Assembly: GCA_016931665.1 (NCBI GenBank)
Contig: JAFGEH010000063.1
Location: 1-6,048 of the forward strand
Origin: Candidatus Cloacimonadota bacterium
Lineage (GTDB): Bacteria > Cloacimonadota > Cloacimonadia > Cloacimonadales > TCS61
Length of the DNA stretch: 6,048 nt
Reading direction: 5' to 3'
The notes below the pieces were generated by a model, which had not been told where the DNA came from, searched no databases, and was given only the letters and a program-made list of their open reading frames with translations. Each line of letters begins with the position of its first letter. The stretch's first letter is position 1. Both the position numbers and the translations under genes were made by a program. Shown here piece by piece: positions 1 through 5,890 of the stretch.

Positions 1-1352
1 AAATCTGCCATGAGAACGCCGTAAGTCTGGTAAAGGTAGAGGGCATGTTTGCCGAACAGGTTATTTTCAAAGGCAGCCGGGTTATTCTGATCCAGAAAAT
101 CATCCCGGTAATGGAGCCGGCCGGTATTGACATCGAATTTATCCTGATTCAGATATTTTCCTCCGCCATCGCCTTTGGTGAAAAATAGATTGGTCATCAG
201 CAGCTGTTCTTCCGAAATTTCCCATTTATCACGGAGGGAAATCTGGGGTTTGAAATAGTAATTTTCCTGATAAGGGTGATTGTTTCTGTTATATTCGCGG
301 CCCAGGGTTTTCATCAGGTTGCGGTCGGATTTGAAATAGACCTGATTATGTTCCTGGGGCGCTCCGATAAAGCTGAAATTGAGGGTATGGTGATGCAGCA
401 CGCTCTGGGCTTCAACTCCGAAGGAATAGCCGTCATAATTGGTTCCCGTGATGTAGGAATCACCTGCCTTGCGTTCCAGCATCAGATTATAATTGAATTT
501 TCCGCGGTAAAGATTTCCAGAATTATAGCGGAAAACAACGTTGTAATTATAAGGATTATAGCTCGAGATATTACCTTTACCGTCTGCCACATCTTCTTCG
601 GTAAGGAATCCGCCGAACGATGAGCGGACAGAGAACTCCCGGTCGGGTGTAGAGCCGATAGTCTCGATATTGAGAGAACCACCGAAAGCGCCGGAACCGT
701 AGAGCGATGAACCCGCACCCCGCTGAACCTGCACGGATTTTACATTGGAAGAGAGCCCCGTCCAGTTGGACCAGTACACTTTCTGGCTTTCGGGGTCATT
801 TACGGGGATACCGTTGATAAGCACCTGGATTTTATCGGCATCAAAACCACGCATGGTGATCTCCGCTTCTCCGATACCGGTGCTGCTGGCAAAGAGTCCC
901 GGGACATTGACCAGCAGCTGTGGGATATCATCGGTTGTGTATTTATCTGAGATCACTTCCTGGCTGATATCGGTGAAGGCAATGGGTGTTTCCCGTTTGA
1001 TAGCCCGGGTGGCATTCACACCTATACCTTCGATCCTGATCTTATCGATCTCAAGAACAAAATTTACCAGTACAGTTTCGTCATCAGCAACATTTACAGG
1101 TGAAGATTGCGTCTGATAGCCGATAAACCGGGCATGTACAGTGTGGTTCCCGGCTGGGATATCTTTTAGAATGTAGGTGCCATTGCTCTGAGTATAGGTT
1201 CCGGTCTGAGAATCTTCCAGAAAAACAGCAACACCATCCAGGCCTTTTCCGGTGTCGGCACTGGTTACCTTTCCGGCTATCTTGCCCGTCTGGGCCAAAC
1301 CGGATAAGTGATACATGAATATTAAGATCAGACCTGCCACAACTTTTTTCAT
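1..1352 (-). CDS. TonB-dependent outer-membrane receptor, N-terminal 450 codons (partial, runs off left edge)
   Basis: This is the first 450 codons of a TonB-dependent receptor, an outer-membrane beta-barrel that imports a ligand using TonB energy. The open frame is uninterrupted from ATG 1352-1350 to the window edge. Residues 1-20 form a signal peptide (MKKVVAGLIL..., ending SGLA). About 22-102 is a carboxypeptidase-regulatory-like beta-sandwich (GKIAGKVTSADTGKGLDGV; IPAGNHTVHARFIGYQ). A TonB-box-like segment, EGIGVNATRA, lies at 108-117. The plug domain spans about 120-230, with TMRGF (166-170), NGIPVND (180-186) and RGAGSSLYGSGAFGG (211-225). Barrel strands follow, including GAPQEHNQ (330-337) and KGDGGG (393-398). 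Similar 'TPIAFT...NDPESQ...FIGAPQ' receptors are familiar from Bacteroidetes. GGAGG at 1358-1362 sits 5 nt before the ATG. The ligand cannot be told; no SusD-like partner is visible, and the downstream side lies outside the window. Family confidence is very high; substrate unknown. Confidence 0.95.
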   Translation of the reverse strand, partial: MKKVVAGLILIFMYHLSGLAQTGKIAGKVTSADTGKGLDGVAVFLEDSQTGTYTQSNGTYILKDIPAGNHTVHARFIGYQTQSSPVNVADDETVLVNFVLEIDKIRIEGIGVNATRAIKRETPIAFTDISQEVISDKYTTDDIPQLLVNVPGLFASSTGIGEAEITMRGFDADKIQVLINGIPVNDPESQKVYWSNWTGLSSNVKSVQVQRGAGSSLYGSGAFGGSLNIETIGSTPDREFSVRSSFGGFLTEEDVADGKGNISSYNPYNYNVVFRYNSGNLYRGKFNYNLMLERKAGDSYITGTNYDGYSFGVEAQSVLHHHTLNFSFIGAPQEHNQVYFKSDRNLMKTLGREYNRNNHPYQENYYFKPQISLRDKWEISEEQLLMTNLFFTKGDGGGKYLNQDKFDVNTGRLHYRDDFLDQNNPAAFENNLFGKHALYLYQTYGVLMAD

Positions 1353-1383
1353 ATCTCCCTCCCGCTTGTATTCATAGCTCCTG

Positions 1384-1412
1384 AAAACTTAATTTTTCCT
1401 GTTTCATGTCAA
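1384..1412 (-). promoter_or_regulatory. Possible promoter of the TonB-dependent receptor
   Basis: A perfect TTGACA reads on the minus strand at 1412-1407, 60 nt from the start codon. The matching -10 is poor: TAAGTT (1391-1386) at a 15-nt spacing or AGTTTT (1389-1384) at 17. The -35 match and its position support a promoter, but without a good -10 this is only a candidate, and sigma specificity in this lineage is unknown to me. Confidence 0.25.
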
Positions 1413-1549
1413 GGAATTGTTCTCTGTCTTCTGATCTCAGGCTATTCCTTAAGAGGCTGTTTCCTCTTTGGTTTCCCCCATAGTTCGGAAATAAAAAAAC
1501 CATCAGGCAAAAAATTATAAAAAAATAAGAGAAAATAATATTTAATAGC

Positions 1550-1577
1550 TTGACACAGATCTGCAGGATTCGGGAAT
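1550..1577 (+). promoter_or_regulatory. Possible promoter of the cold-shock gene
   Basis: TTGACA at 1550-1555 follows directly on a roughly 60-base A/T-rich tract (about 1487-1549) that could act as an UP element. A weak -10, GGGAAT (1572-1577, three of six consensus bases), lies 16 nt downstream. Use of this promoter would give a leader of about 115-120 nt, which fits the long leaders known for cspA-type mRNAs. The -10 is weak, so the exact start site is uncertain. Confidence 0.3.
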
Positions 1578-1588
1578 TGACCTTAGAA

Positions 1589-1681
1589 GTGATTAGTAAG
1601 AAAGTTTCGATATAGGCAGTAGTTACTATTCGTTTATATTCCGGAAGTTGCCAAGCTAAATCACCCGGGTATAAAAACCCG
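1589..1681 (+). promoter_or_regulatory. Candidate structured 5' leader of the cold-shock mRNA
   Basis: Several segments upstream of the gene can pair. GTGATT (1589-1594) is complementary to AATCAC (1659-1664). TAGTAA (1594-1599) is complementary to TTACTA (1623-1628). CGGGT (1666-1670) and ACCCG (1677-1681) form a hairpin with an ATAAAA loop that ends 9 nt before the AGGAG ribosome site. Long, temperature-responsive leaders are established for enterobacterial cspA; a similar role here is inference from position and pairing only. Confidence 0.35.
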
Positions 1682-1702
1682 AAAAAAAAGAGGAGTAAGA
1701 GT

Positions 1703-1903
1703 ATGTCTAAAGGAACAGTTAAGTGGTTTAATGATCAGAAAGGATTCGGTTTCATCGCTGCTGAAGATGGAAAGGATTATTTTGTTCATCACACCGGAAT
1801 CACAGGTTTCGGAAGAAAATCACTGCAAGAAGGTGCTGAAGTAGAATTTGAAGTTGAAGACAGCGACAAAGGCCCCAGGGCCGTTAACGTCACTGAAAAA
1901 TAA
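1703..1903 (+). CDS. Cold-shock domain protein (CspA family)
   Basis: A complete 66-residue single cold-shock domain, the usual length for CspA-type proteins. These small cytoplasmic beta-barrels bind single-stranded RNA and DNA and act as RNA chaperones. The opening TVKWFN (5-10) is diagnostic. RNP1 is KGFGFI (13-18) and RNP2 is YFVHHT (26-31), so the stacking residues F15, F17, F27 and H29 are all present. The more common RNP2 form is VFVHF or VFVHY, so Y26 and H30 are mild variants. AGGAG at 1691-1695 lies 7 nt before the ATG. The gene has its own leader upstream and an intrinsic terminator 26 nt after the stop codon, so it is most likely monocistronic. Whether it is cold-induced or constitutive cannot be read from the protein; the leader hints at post-transcriptional control. 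I give no symbol because paralogue names (cspA, cspC, cspE) cannot be assigned by sight. Confidence 0.97.
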   Translation: MSKGTVKWFNDQKGFGFIAAEDGKDYFVHHTGITGFGRKSLQEGAEVEFEVEDSDKGPRAVNVTEK

Positions 1904-1928
1904 ACTCATCGACACACTGCAGTAACCT

Positions 1929-1957
1929 AGCCCGGCAACCAGCCGGGCTTTTTTTTT
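1929..1957 (+). terminator. Rho-independent terminator of the cold-shock gene
   Basis: A perfect 8-bp GC-rich stem, AGCCCGGC (1929-1936) with GCCGGGCT (1942-1949), has an AACCA loop and runs into nine T residues (1949-1957). It begins 26 nt after the csp stop codon. This is a canonical intrinsic terminator in the plus direction. Confidence 0.93.
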
Positions 1958-2025
1958 GTGGGAAAGGCAGAAGAAAGAATATAGAATTCGGGAGTCAGAA
2001 TTAAGAATATAAGAAGTACTGTCAT

Positions 2026-2087
2026 CCTGTCAGGCGTAGAGCAGCGTAGACAGGCTTGCCGGGCGTAGCGTAGCAAAGACTGGCCTG
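2026..2087. repeat. Two imperfect 24-nt direct repeats with hairpin arms (REP-like)
   Basis: The unit at 2032-2055 and the unit at 2061-2084 match at 18 of 24 positions by eye, with a period of 29 nt; both share a GGCGTAG start and a GAC.GGC end. The first is framed by complementary arms CCTGTC (2026-2031) and GACAGG (2049-2054). The second can fold using GCCGG (2058-2062) with CTGGC (2080-2084), including one G-U pair. CAGGC (2051-2055) can also pair with GCCTG (2083-2087). The architecture suggests a dispersed REP-type intergenic repeat, but copy number cannot be seen from one window. Confidence 0.5.
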
Positions 2088-2135
2088 ATCGGAAAATAAG
2101 ATGGGAAACCTTGGGCACTTCGTTACGTTCCGAAA

Positions 2136-2176
2136 GTTTATCGGTACTACTCAGTTTATCAGCCTTTTCGATAAAC
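2136..2176. repeat. Inverted repeat with internal copy of one arm
   Basis: GTTTATCG (2136-2143) is the perfect reverse complement of CGATAAAC (2169-2176), separated by 25 nt. The spacer contains another copy of GTTTATC (2154-2160), so the right arm could pair with either left copy. No T-tract follows, which argues against an intrinsic terminator. Function unknown; chance similarity is possible. Confidence 0.35.
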
Positions 2177-2359
2177 CCCTTATTCGCTTTTTCACTTATC
2201 CGTATCTTCACTACATCATTCCTTTACTTGAGCTTTAGATTTTATCCTTTGAGCTGCAGGCTTCCTGTATTGATCAACAACGGCACCTTAACAAAAAATA
2301 AATTTTGACCATTATCCCTATTATTATTTTCTGGTATCAAATAAATTGAGAGGTTAAAA

Positions 2360-3079
2360 ATGAAAAAATCATCCATCTTCATAATTACCATATCGCTTGC
2401 GATCATAACTTCTCCCCTGCCGGCTGAGGAGATGACAGATCCTTTTCGGAGCTATCTTGCCAACCAGAATATTGAGAATTTCAGAATTGCCCTTGATCAT
2501 TACCAAACTCAGACTGATTCCAGCCAGGTGATCGCTGATAATCTGAAACTGGCCTATCTGTATTATCTGGAGCTGGACAGAACATTGAATCTGATCGGTG
2601 AAGAGATTGATGATCAATCCTATGGAATCAGGTTTCAATTTGCCAATCTACTGCTGGAACTCAAGCGTTTCGAAGAAGCGATCCCCCTGTATGAAGCTCT
2701 GAATGAAGCTGCGCCCGACTGGTCATGTCCCTGGCGTCATAAAGGGGAAGCACTGTATAGTTCAGGAAAGCTGGCAGAAGCCGAGATAGCCTTGTTGAAA
2801 GCAATCGAGACCAGAGTTGAGCATTATGATGCTTATGCCTGGCTGGCGGAAGTACAGAGGGATTTAGGTAAAAACAGAGAGGCTCTGGAAACACTGGAAA
2901 CAGGCCTGAGCTACAAGGGCAAAGATATTGAAGATCCGGAGGAAGAAGTGGCAGATGAAGATGTTCAGTTTCTTTACCTGGAATTACTACGGATCAATGG
3001 ATCAACAGCGAAGGCTGCGGAACTGGAATCAAGTCTCCGGTTAAGATATCCTGATGATCCCCGCTTAATTCAGGATTAG
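2360..3079 (+). CDS. Exported tetratricopeptide-repeat (TPR) protein
   Basis: A complete 239-residue protein. Residues 1-22 form a signal peptide (MKKSSIFIITIS..., cleavage likely after PLPA), with no lipobox cysteine, so it is probably periplasmic or surface-exposed. Three helix-turn-helix TPR-like units follow: about 87-120 (FANLLLELKRFEEAIPLYEAL), 121-154 (KGEALYSSGKLAEAEIALLKAI) and 155-188 (WLAEVQRDLGKNREALETLETG). A more degenerate unit may lie at about 57-86 and another at 204-230. A very acidic link (about 189-201) separates the third repeat from the C-terminal helices. TPR domains bind other proteins and the specific partner is not visible. GAGAGG (2348-2353) lies 6 nt before the ATG. 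The next gene starts 184 nt downstream, on the same strand and also exported, but a stem-loop lies between, so co-transcription is uncertain. Confidence 0.85.
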   Translation: MKKSSIFIITISLAIITSPLPAEEMTDPFRSYLANQNIENFRIALDHYQTQTDSSQVIADNLKLAYLYYLELDRTLNLIGEEIDDQSYGIRFQFANLLLELKRFEEAIPLYEALNEAAPDWSCPWRHKGEALYSSGKLAEAEIALLKAIETRVEHYDAYAWLAEVQRDLGKNREALETLETGLSYKGKDIEDPEEEVADEDVQFLYLELLRINGSTAKAAELESSLRLRYPDDPRLIQD

Positions 3080-3116
3080 ATTACATTTAATCGATGGATT
3101 GACAAGTTCGTTGACA

Positions 3117-3140
3117 GAAGATCCGGCGACCGGATTCTTC
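3117..3140 (+). repeat. Strong stem-loop in the TPR-peptidase spacer
   Basis: GAAG-ATCCGG (3117-3126) pairs with CCGGAT-CTTC (3130-3140) around a CGA loop, giving ten base pairs with a single bulged T at 3136. It lies 38 nt after the TPR stop. No run of T follows, so it is not a standard intrinsic terminator. It immediately abuts a TTGACA at 3111-3116. It could be an attenuator, an mRNA 3'-end stabiliser or an operator. Confidence 0.5.
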
Positions 3141-3160
3141 AGATACACTCATACTAAGCT

Positions 3161-3187
3161 TTTACACTCCTGATCCTTATATATTCT
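3161..3187 (+). promoter_or_regulatory. Possible promoter of the M14 peptidase gene
   Basis: TTTACA (3161-3166) and TATTCT (3182-3187) are 15 nt apart, with an overlapping TATATT (3180-3185) that matches the -10 consensus at five of six bases but at too short a spacing. Two perfect TTGACA boxes lie further upstream (3099-3104 and 3111-3116) without a good -10 at the usual distance. Only weak evidence for any single choice. Confidence 0.2.
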
Positions 3188-3250
3188 GGCTTTCTGCCGA
3201 TATTAACCCTGCTGGAACGAATCTTGCGCCTTGCAAGTAAAAAAACCGAC

Positions 3251-3255
3251 AGGAG
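3251..3255 (+). promoter_or_regulatory. Ribosome binding site that fixes the M14 peptidase start
   Basis: AGGAG lies 7 nt before ATG 3263. The frame stays open upstream to a TTG at 3224, which would add 13 charged residues in front of the signal peptide and has no comparable ribosome site. The ATG at 3263 is therefore preferred: it puts the hydrophobic signal sequence at the true N-terminus. Confidence 0.85.
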
Positions 3256-3262
3256 TAGTTTA

Positions 3263-5743
3263 ATGTTCAGAAATGTTTTGTCCGGATTAATATTCACCAT
3301 CCTGCTTTTAGCAATTCCCTTATCAGGTGAAGATATGGTTTTAGTCCGCCTCAGTGATCCTGATCCGCTTCTGGTGAAAGAAATGCTGACGGCCGGTGAG
3401 GACATAGTTCTTCAGCAACCCGGTGAATTCATAGACCTGGTACTGCCGGTCAGCAGATATCAGGAAATGCGCAGTGCAGGATACAGACTGACTGTTATCC
3501 AGACCGAGCAGGAAATGAAAGATAACCTGGCTGCCGGACGTGATCTGAACGGTTACCGGAATTACACGGAGATATTCGAGCATCTGCAATTACAGGAATG
3601 GATTTACCCCGGTCTCTGCCAGCTGCATGATATCGGAGACAGCCGGGGCAAGGTATATTTCTCAGAGGGAAATGACAATTATGAGGATTTCGATCATGAG
3701 ATCTGGGCGTTGAAGTTATCCGATAACCCGACGGTAGAGGAAGATGAACCTTCCTTCTATTTTATGGGAGCCCACCATGCCCGGGAACCGATCAGTGCCG
3801 AAATGGTTTTAACGATTCTGGACCATCTCCTGGATAATTACGGTTCCGATCCCGCCATCACCAATCTGATCGATAATTCCCAGATCTGGTTCATACCCCT
3901 GGTGAATCCGGACGGGCATAAGATCGTATTCGATGAGACCAACATCTGGTACAGGAAGAACATACGGGATAATAACGGGAACGGTTTCATCGATTATGGA
4001 GGCTGGAGCGGGTATCCGGACGGCGTTGATCCCAACCGCAATTATGGTTTCCAATGGGGCCTGGTGGGAGCTTCCGATAATCCAGCGGACGAGACCTACC
4101 ATGGACCGGAATCATTTTCTGAACCGGAAGTGGCAGCAATGAGAGATCTGCTGGCTGCTCATCATTTTGTGGCAGGCATCTCCTATCATACCTATGGCGA
4201 GCTGGTTCTCCATCCCTTCGGTTATAATGAGAACATCTGGTCTCCCGACCACGAAGCTTTGAACAATCTGGCTGTAGCCATGGCCATGACCATGCCTGCC
4301 GCCGGTGGTGGCTATTACGATCCGGGGCCGGCCTGGGAGCTTTACCCCTGCATGGGAACCACAGATGATTATTCCTACGGAATGCATGGCATCTTCGGTT
4401 ATACCATAGAGATGGCCACTCAGTTCATTCCTCCGGCCTCCCAGGTGGAAACCATCTGCCAAAACAATGTACAGGCAGCCCTTACTCTGTTGAGCAGGGT
4501 TAATCAGGCTGTATTAACCGGTCAGCTAACAGATGCTCAGAGCGGAGATCCACTCATCGCCAGGATTGAAGTGGCAGGGGTGGACGATACCGGTGCAGAT
4601 AAAGAACCTCATACTTCCAGCTCGCTGTATGGAAGATACTACAGGTTCCTCCTGCCCGGTTCTTATGATGTCACTTTCTCCCAATATGGTTATCTTCCTC
4701 AGAGCTTCCCCTCCGTGGTAATTACCGAATCCGGCCAGACTGTTCTCGATGCCCAGCTGGAACCGGCAGCCATTTCCAGTCTGCAGGGCTTCGTGCTGGA
4801 CCAGGCTACGCAGGAACCGATTACCGAAGCCTTCATTCAGATTCTGGATACCCCGCTGGAACCTGTCTTCTCGGATGAATACGGTCATTTCCAGTTTCCG
4901 GAAATTCCAGTGGGTAATTACCTCCTGCGGGTCTCAGCACCACATTTCTCATCCTGGGTAAATGAAATCGAGATCGAAGCTGACGGCAGCCAGTTCAATA
5001 TACCTTTGTGTTACACTACCTCCGAGAACTTCGAATATATCCAGTTTTCCGATAACTGGCAGTTTTCCGGAAATGCCGACTGGTATCTGGACCAGGATTC
5101 CTATGAGGGTTATTCGGCAGCCCGTTCCGGCCAGATCAGCCATAATCAGCTTTCCGCCATGTCCATTACCCTTGATATAACCTCCCCGGGAGAAATTTCT
5201 TTCTACCGAAAGGTCTCCTGTGAGGATGATACGAATAATAACTATGATTACCTGGCTTTCCTGATCGATGGCAGCGAACTGGCCAGATGGGATGGGGAAA
5301 CCGGCTGGGGACTGGTAAGCTATCAGGTTAATCCCGGAACCCGTACTTTCACCTGGCGTTATTCCAAAGATGGCGCTGTGAGTTCAGGACAGGACTGTGC
5401 CTGGGTTGATCTGATATCCTTCCCCGCCTATACCGGGATGGATGATGAATCGTTCATAGTCCAGAATTCACCCCGAATTCTGGGTAATTATCCCAATCCT
5501 TTCAATCCCGAAACGAAAATCCTGCTCTTCAATCCGGACGAATCGGAGCTTGATTTCAGCATCTACAACAGCAGAGGGCAGTTAGTGAAGACCCTGTACA
5601 ATGGCAACCTGGCCACAGGATATCAGACCCTGGTTTGGGATGGTAAAACCGATTCCGGAACCACAGCAGCTTCTGGCCTCTATTTTGGAAAATTGAAGAA
5701 GGTAAGGCACACCAGCACGATCAAACTGATACTGATGAAATAA
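3263..5743 (+). CDS. Secreted multidomain M14 zinc carboxypeptidase with C-terminal sorting domain
   Basis: A complete 826-residue exported metallopeptidase. Domains in order: signal peptide (1-22); a pro-region (about 23-85); an M14 catalytic domain (about 100-415); two carboxypeptidase-regulatory-like beta-sandwiches (about 416-500 and 505-583); a jelly-roll or MAM-like module (about 586-722); and a FlgD-like type-A sorting domain (about 738-826) opening with GNYPNPFNPET. The M14 residues are all visible: zinc ligands H172 and E175 in HHARE, and H309 in SYHTYGE; the counterparts of carboxypeptidase A Arg127 (R231 in WYRKN), Asn144-Arg145 (N258-R259 in DPNRN) and the catalytic Glu270 (E383 in YTIEMA). 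It should therefore be active and remove C-terminal residues outside the cell or at its surface. Similar sorting domains direct proteins through the type IX system in Bacteroidetes; whether this host has that system is not shown here. Substrate preference cannot be called. Confidence 0.95.
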   Translation: MFRNVLSGLIFTILLLAIPLSGEDMVLVRLSDPDPLLVKEMLTAGEDIVLQQPGEFIDLVLPVSRYQEMRSAGYRLTVIQTEQEMKDNLAAGRDLNGYRNYTEIFEHLQLQEWIYPGLCQLHDIGDSRGKVYFSEGNDNYEDFDHEIWALKLSDNPTVEEDEPSFYFMGAHHAREPISAEMVLTILDHLLDNYGSDPAITNLIDNSQIWFIPLVNPDGHKIVFDETNIWYRKNIRDNNGNGFIDYGGWSGYPDGVDPNRNYGFQWGLVGASDNPADETYHGPESFSEPEVAAMRDLLAAHHFVAGISYHTYGELVLHPFGYNENIWSPDHEALNNLAVAMAMTMPAAGGGYYDPGPAWELYPCMGTTDDYSYGMHGIFGYTIEMATQFIPPASQVETICQNNVQAALTLLSRVNQAVLTGQLTDAQSGDPLIARIEVAGVDDTGADKEPHTSSSLYGRYYRFLLPGSYDVTFSQYGYLPQSFPSVVITESGQTVLDAQLEPAAISSLQGFVLDQATQEPITEAFIQILDTPLEPVFSDEYGHFQFPEIPVGNYLLRVSAPHFSSWVNEIEIEADGSQFNIPLCYTTSENFEYIQFSDNWQFSGNADWYLDQDSYEGYSAARSGQISHNQLSAMSITLDITSPGEISFYRKVSCEDDTNNNYDYLAFLIDGSELARWDGETGWGLVSYQVNPGTRTFTWRYSKDGAVSSGQDCAWVDLISFPAYTGMDDESFIVQNSPRILGNYPNPFNPETKILLFNPDESELDFSIYNSRGQLVKTLYNGNLATGYQTLVWDGKTDSGTTAASGLYFGKLKKVRHTSTIKLILMK

Positions 5744-5817
5744 ACAGGATTTCAGAAAAGCAGCACCCTTCTTAAAAGCATATTGAACAACTCGCCGGAC
5801 TCGTCAGGCTGGATATC

Positions 5818-5876
5818 TATTTTCATTATTGACAAATGCTGAGGTTGTTTGAATTTATGAACAAATAATGAAAATA
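5818..5876. repeat. Perfect 13-bp inverted repeat upstream of the last gene
   Basis: TATTTTCATTATT (5818-5830) is the exact reverse complement of AATAATGAAAATA (5864-5876), with 33 nt between. The right arm ends 14 nt before the ATG at 5891, just ahead of the GAGGA ribosome site, and the left arm overlaps TTGACA (5829-5834), a candidate -35 element 62 nt from the start. It could be an operator or a leader stem-loop. No T-tract follows, so a plus-strand intrinsic terminator is unlikely. Confidence 0.5.
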
Positions 5877-5890
5877 AAAGACGAGGATGT

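Larger units (their letters stand above)
1353..1702. other. Divergent intergenic region between receptor and cold-shock genes
   Basis: These 350 bases separate two divergently transcribed genes and hold no credible open reading frame. Visible are the receptor's ribosome site (1358-1362), TTGACA on the minus strand (1412-1407), a 6-bp hairpin AAGAGG/CCTCTT (1451-1456 with 1463-1468), a strongly A/T-rich tract (about 1487-1549), TTGACA on the plus strand (1550-1555) and a leader with several complementary segments (1589-1681). Confidence 0.8.
1958..2359. other. Non-coding, repeat-bearing spacer
   Basis: About 400 bases between the csp terminator and the TPR gene with no credible gene. Short frames on both strands lack ribosome sites, start at TTG or run through the terminator, and resemble no protein family I know. 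The stretch holds AAGAATATA twice (1975-1983 and 2003-2011), a pair of imperfect 24-nt direct repeats (2032-2055 and 2061-2084), an inverted repeat (2136-2176), a pyrimidine-rich stretch (about 2177-2240) and TTGACC (2305-2310), a possible -35 element 55 nt before the TPR start with no good -10. Confidence 0.75.

Noticed and set aside
276..1116. Plus-strand open frames of 115 and 123 residues at 276-623 and 745-1116
   Set aside because: They lie antisense to the TonB-dependent receptor, whose uninterrupted frame carries clear signal peptide, plug and barrel motifs. They resemble no known family.
1451..1468. AAGAGG/CCTCTT hairpin as a terminator
   Set aside because: Only six pairs, no T-tract on either strand, and it lies between divergent genes where no terminator is expected.
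2032..2084. CRISPR array
   Set aside because: Only two imperfect units 5 nt apart, with no spacers of normal length and no cas gene.
1927..2308. Frames at 1927-2211 (minus) and 2111-2308 (plus)
   Set aside because: The first runs through the csp terminator and the hairpin repeats; the second starts at TTG without a ribosome site. Neither resembles a protein, and both overlap repeat-like non-coding sequence.
3144..3169. TACACTC direct repeat (3144-3150 and 3163-3169)
   Set aside because: Seven bases repeated at a 19-nt period is readily explained by chance, with no further support.
3224..3262. Upstream TTG start adding 13 residues to the M14 peptidase
   Set aside because: AGGAG sits 7 nt before ATG 3263 and the signal peptide begins there; the extension would put charged residues in front of it.
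3341..5180. Many antisense and out-of-frame open frames of 60-120 residues inside the peptidase gene
   Set aside because: They are shadows of a long, well-supported coding frame and show no signal peptides, ribosome sites or family motifs of their own.
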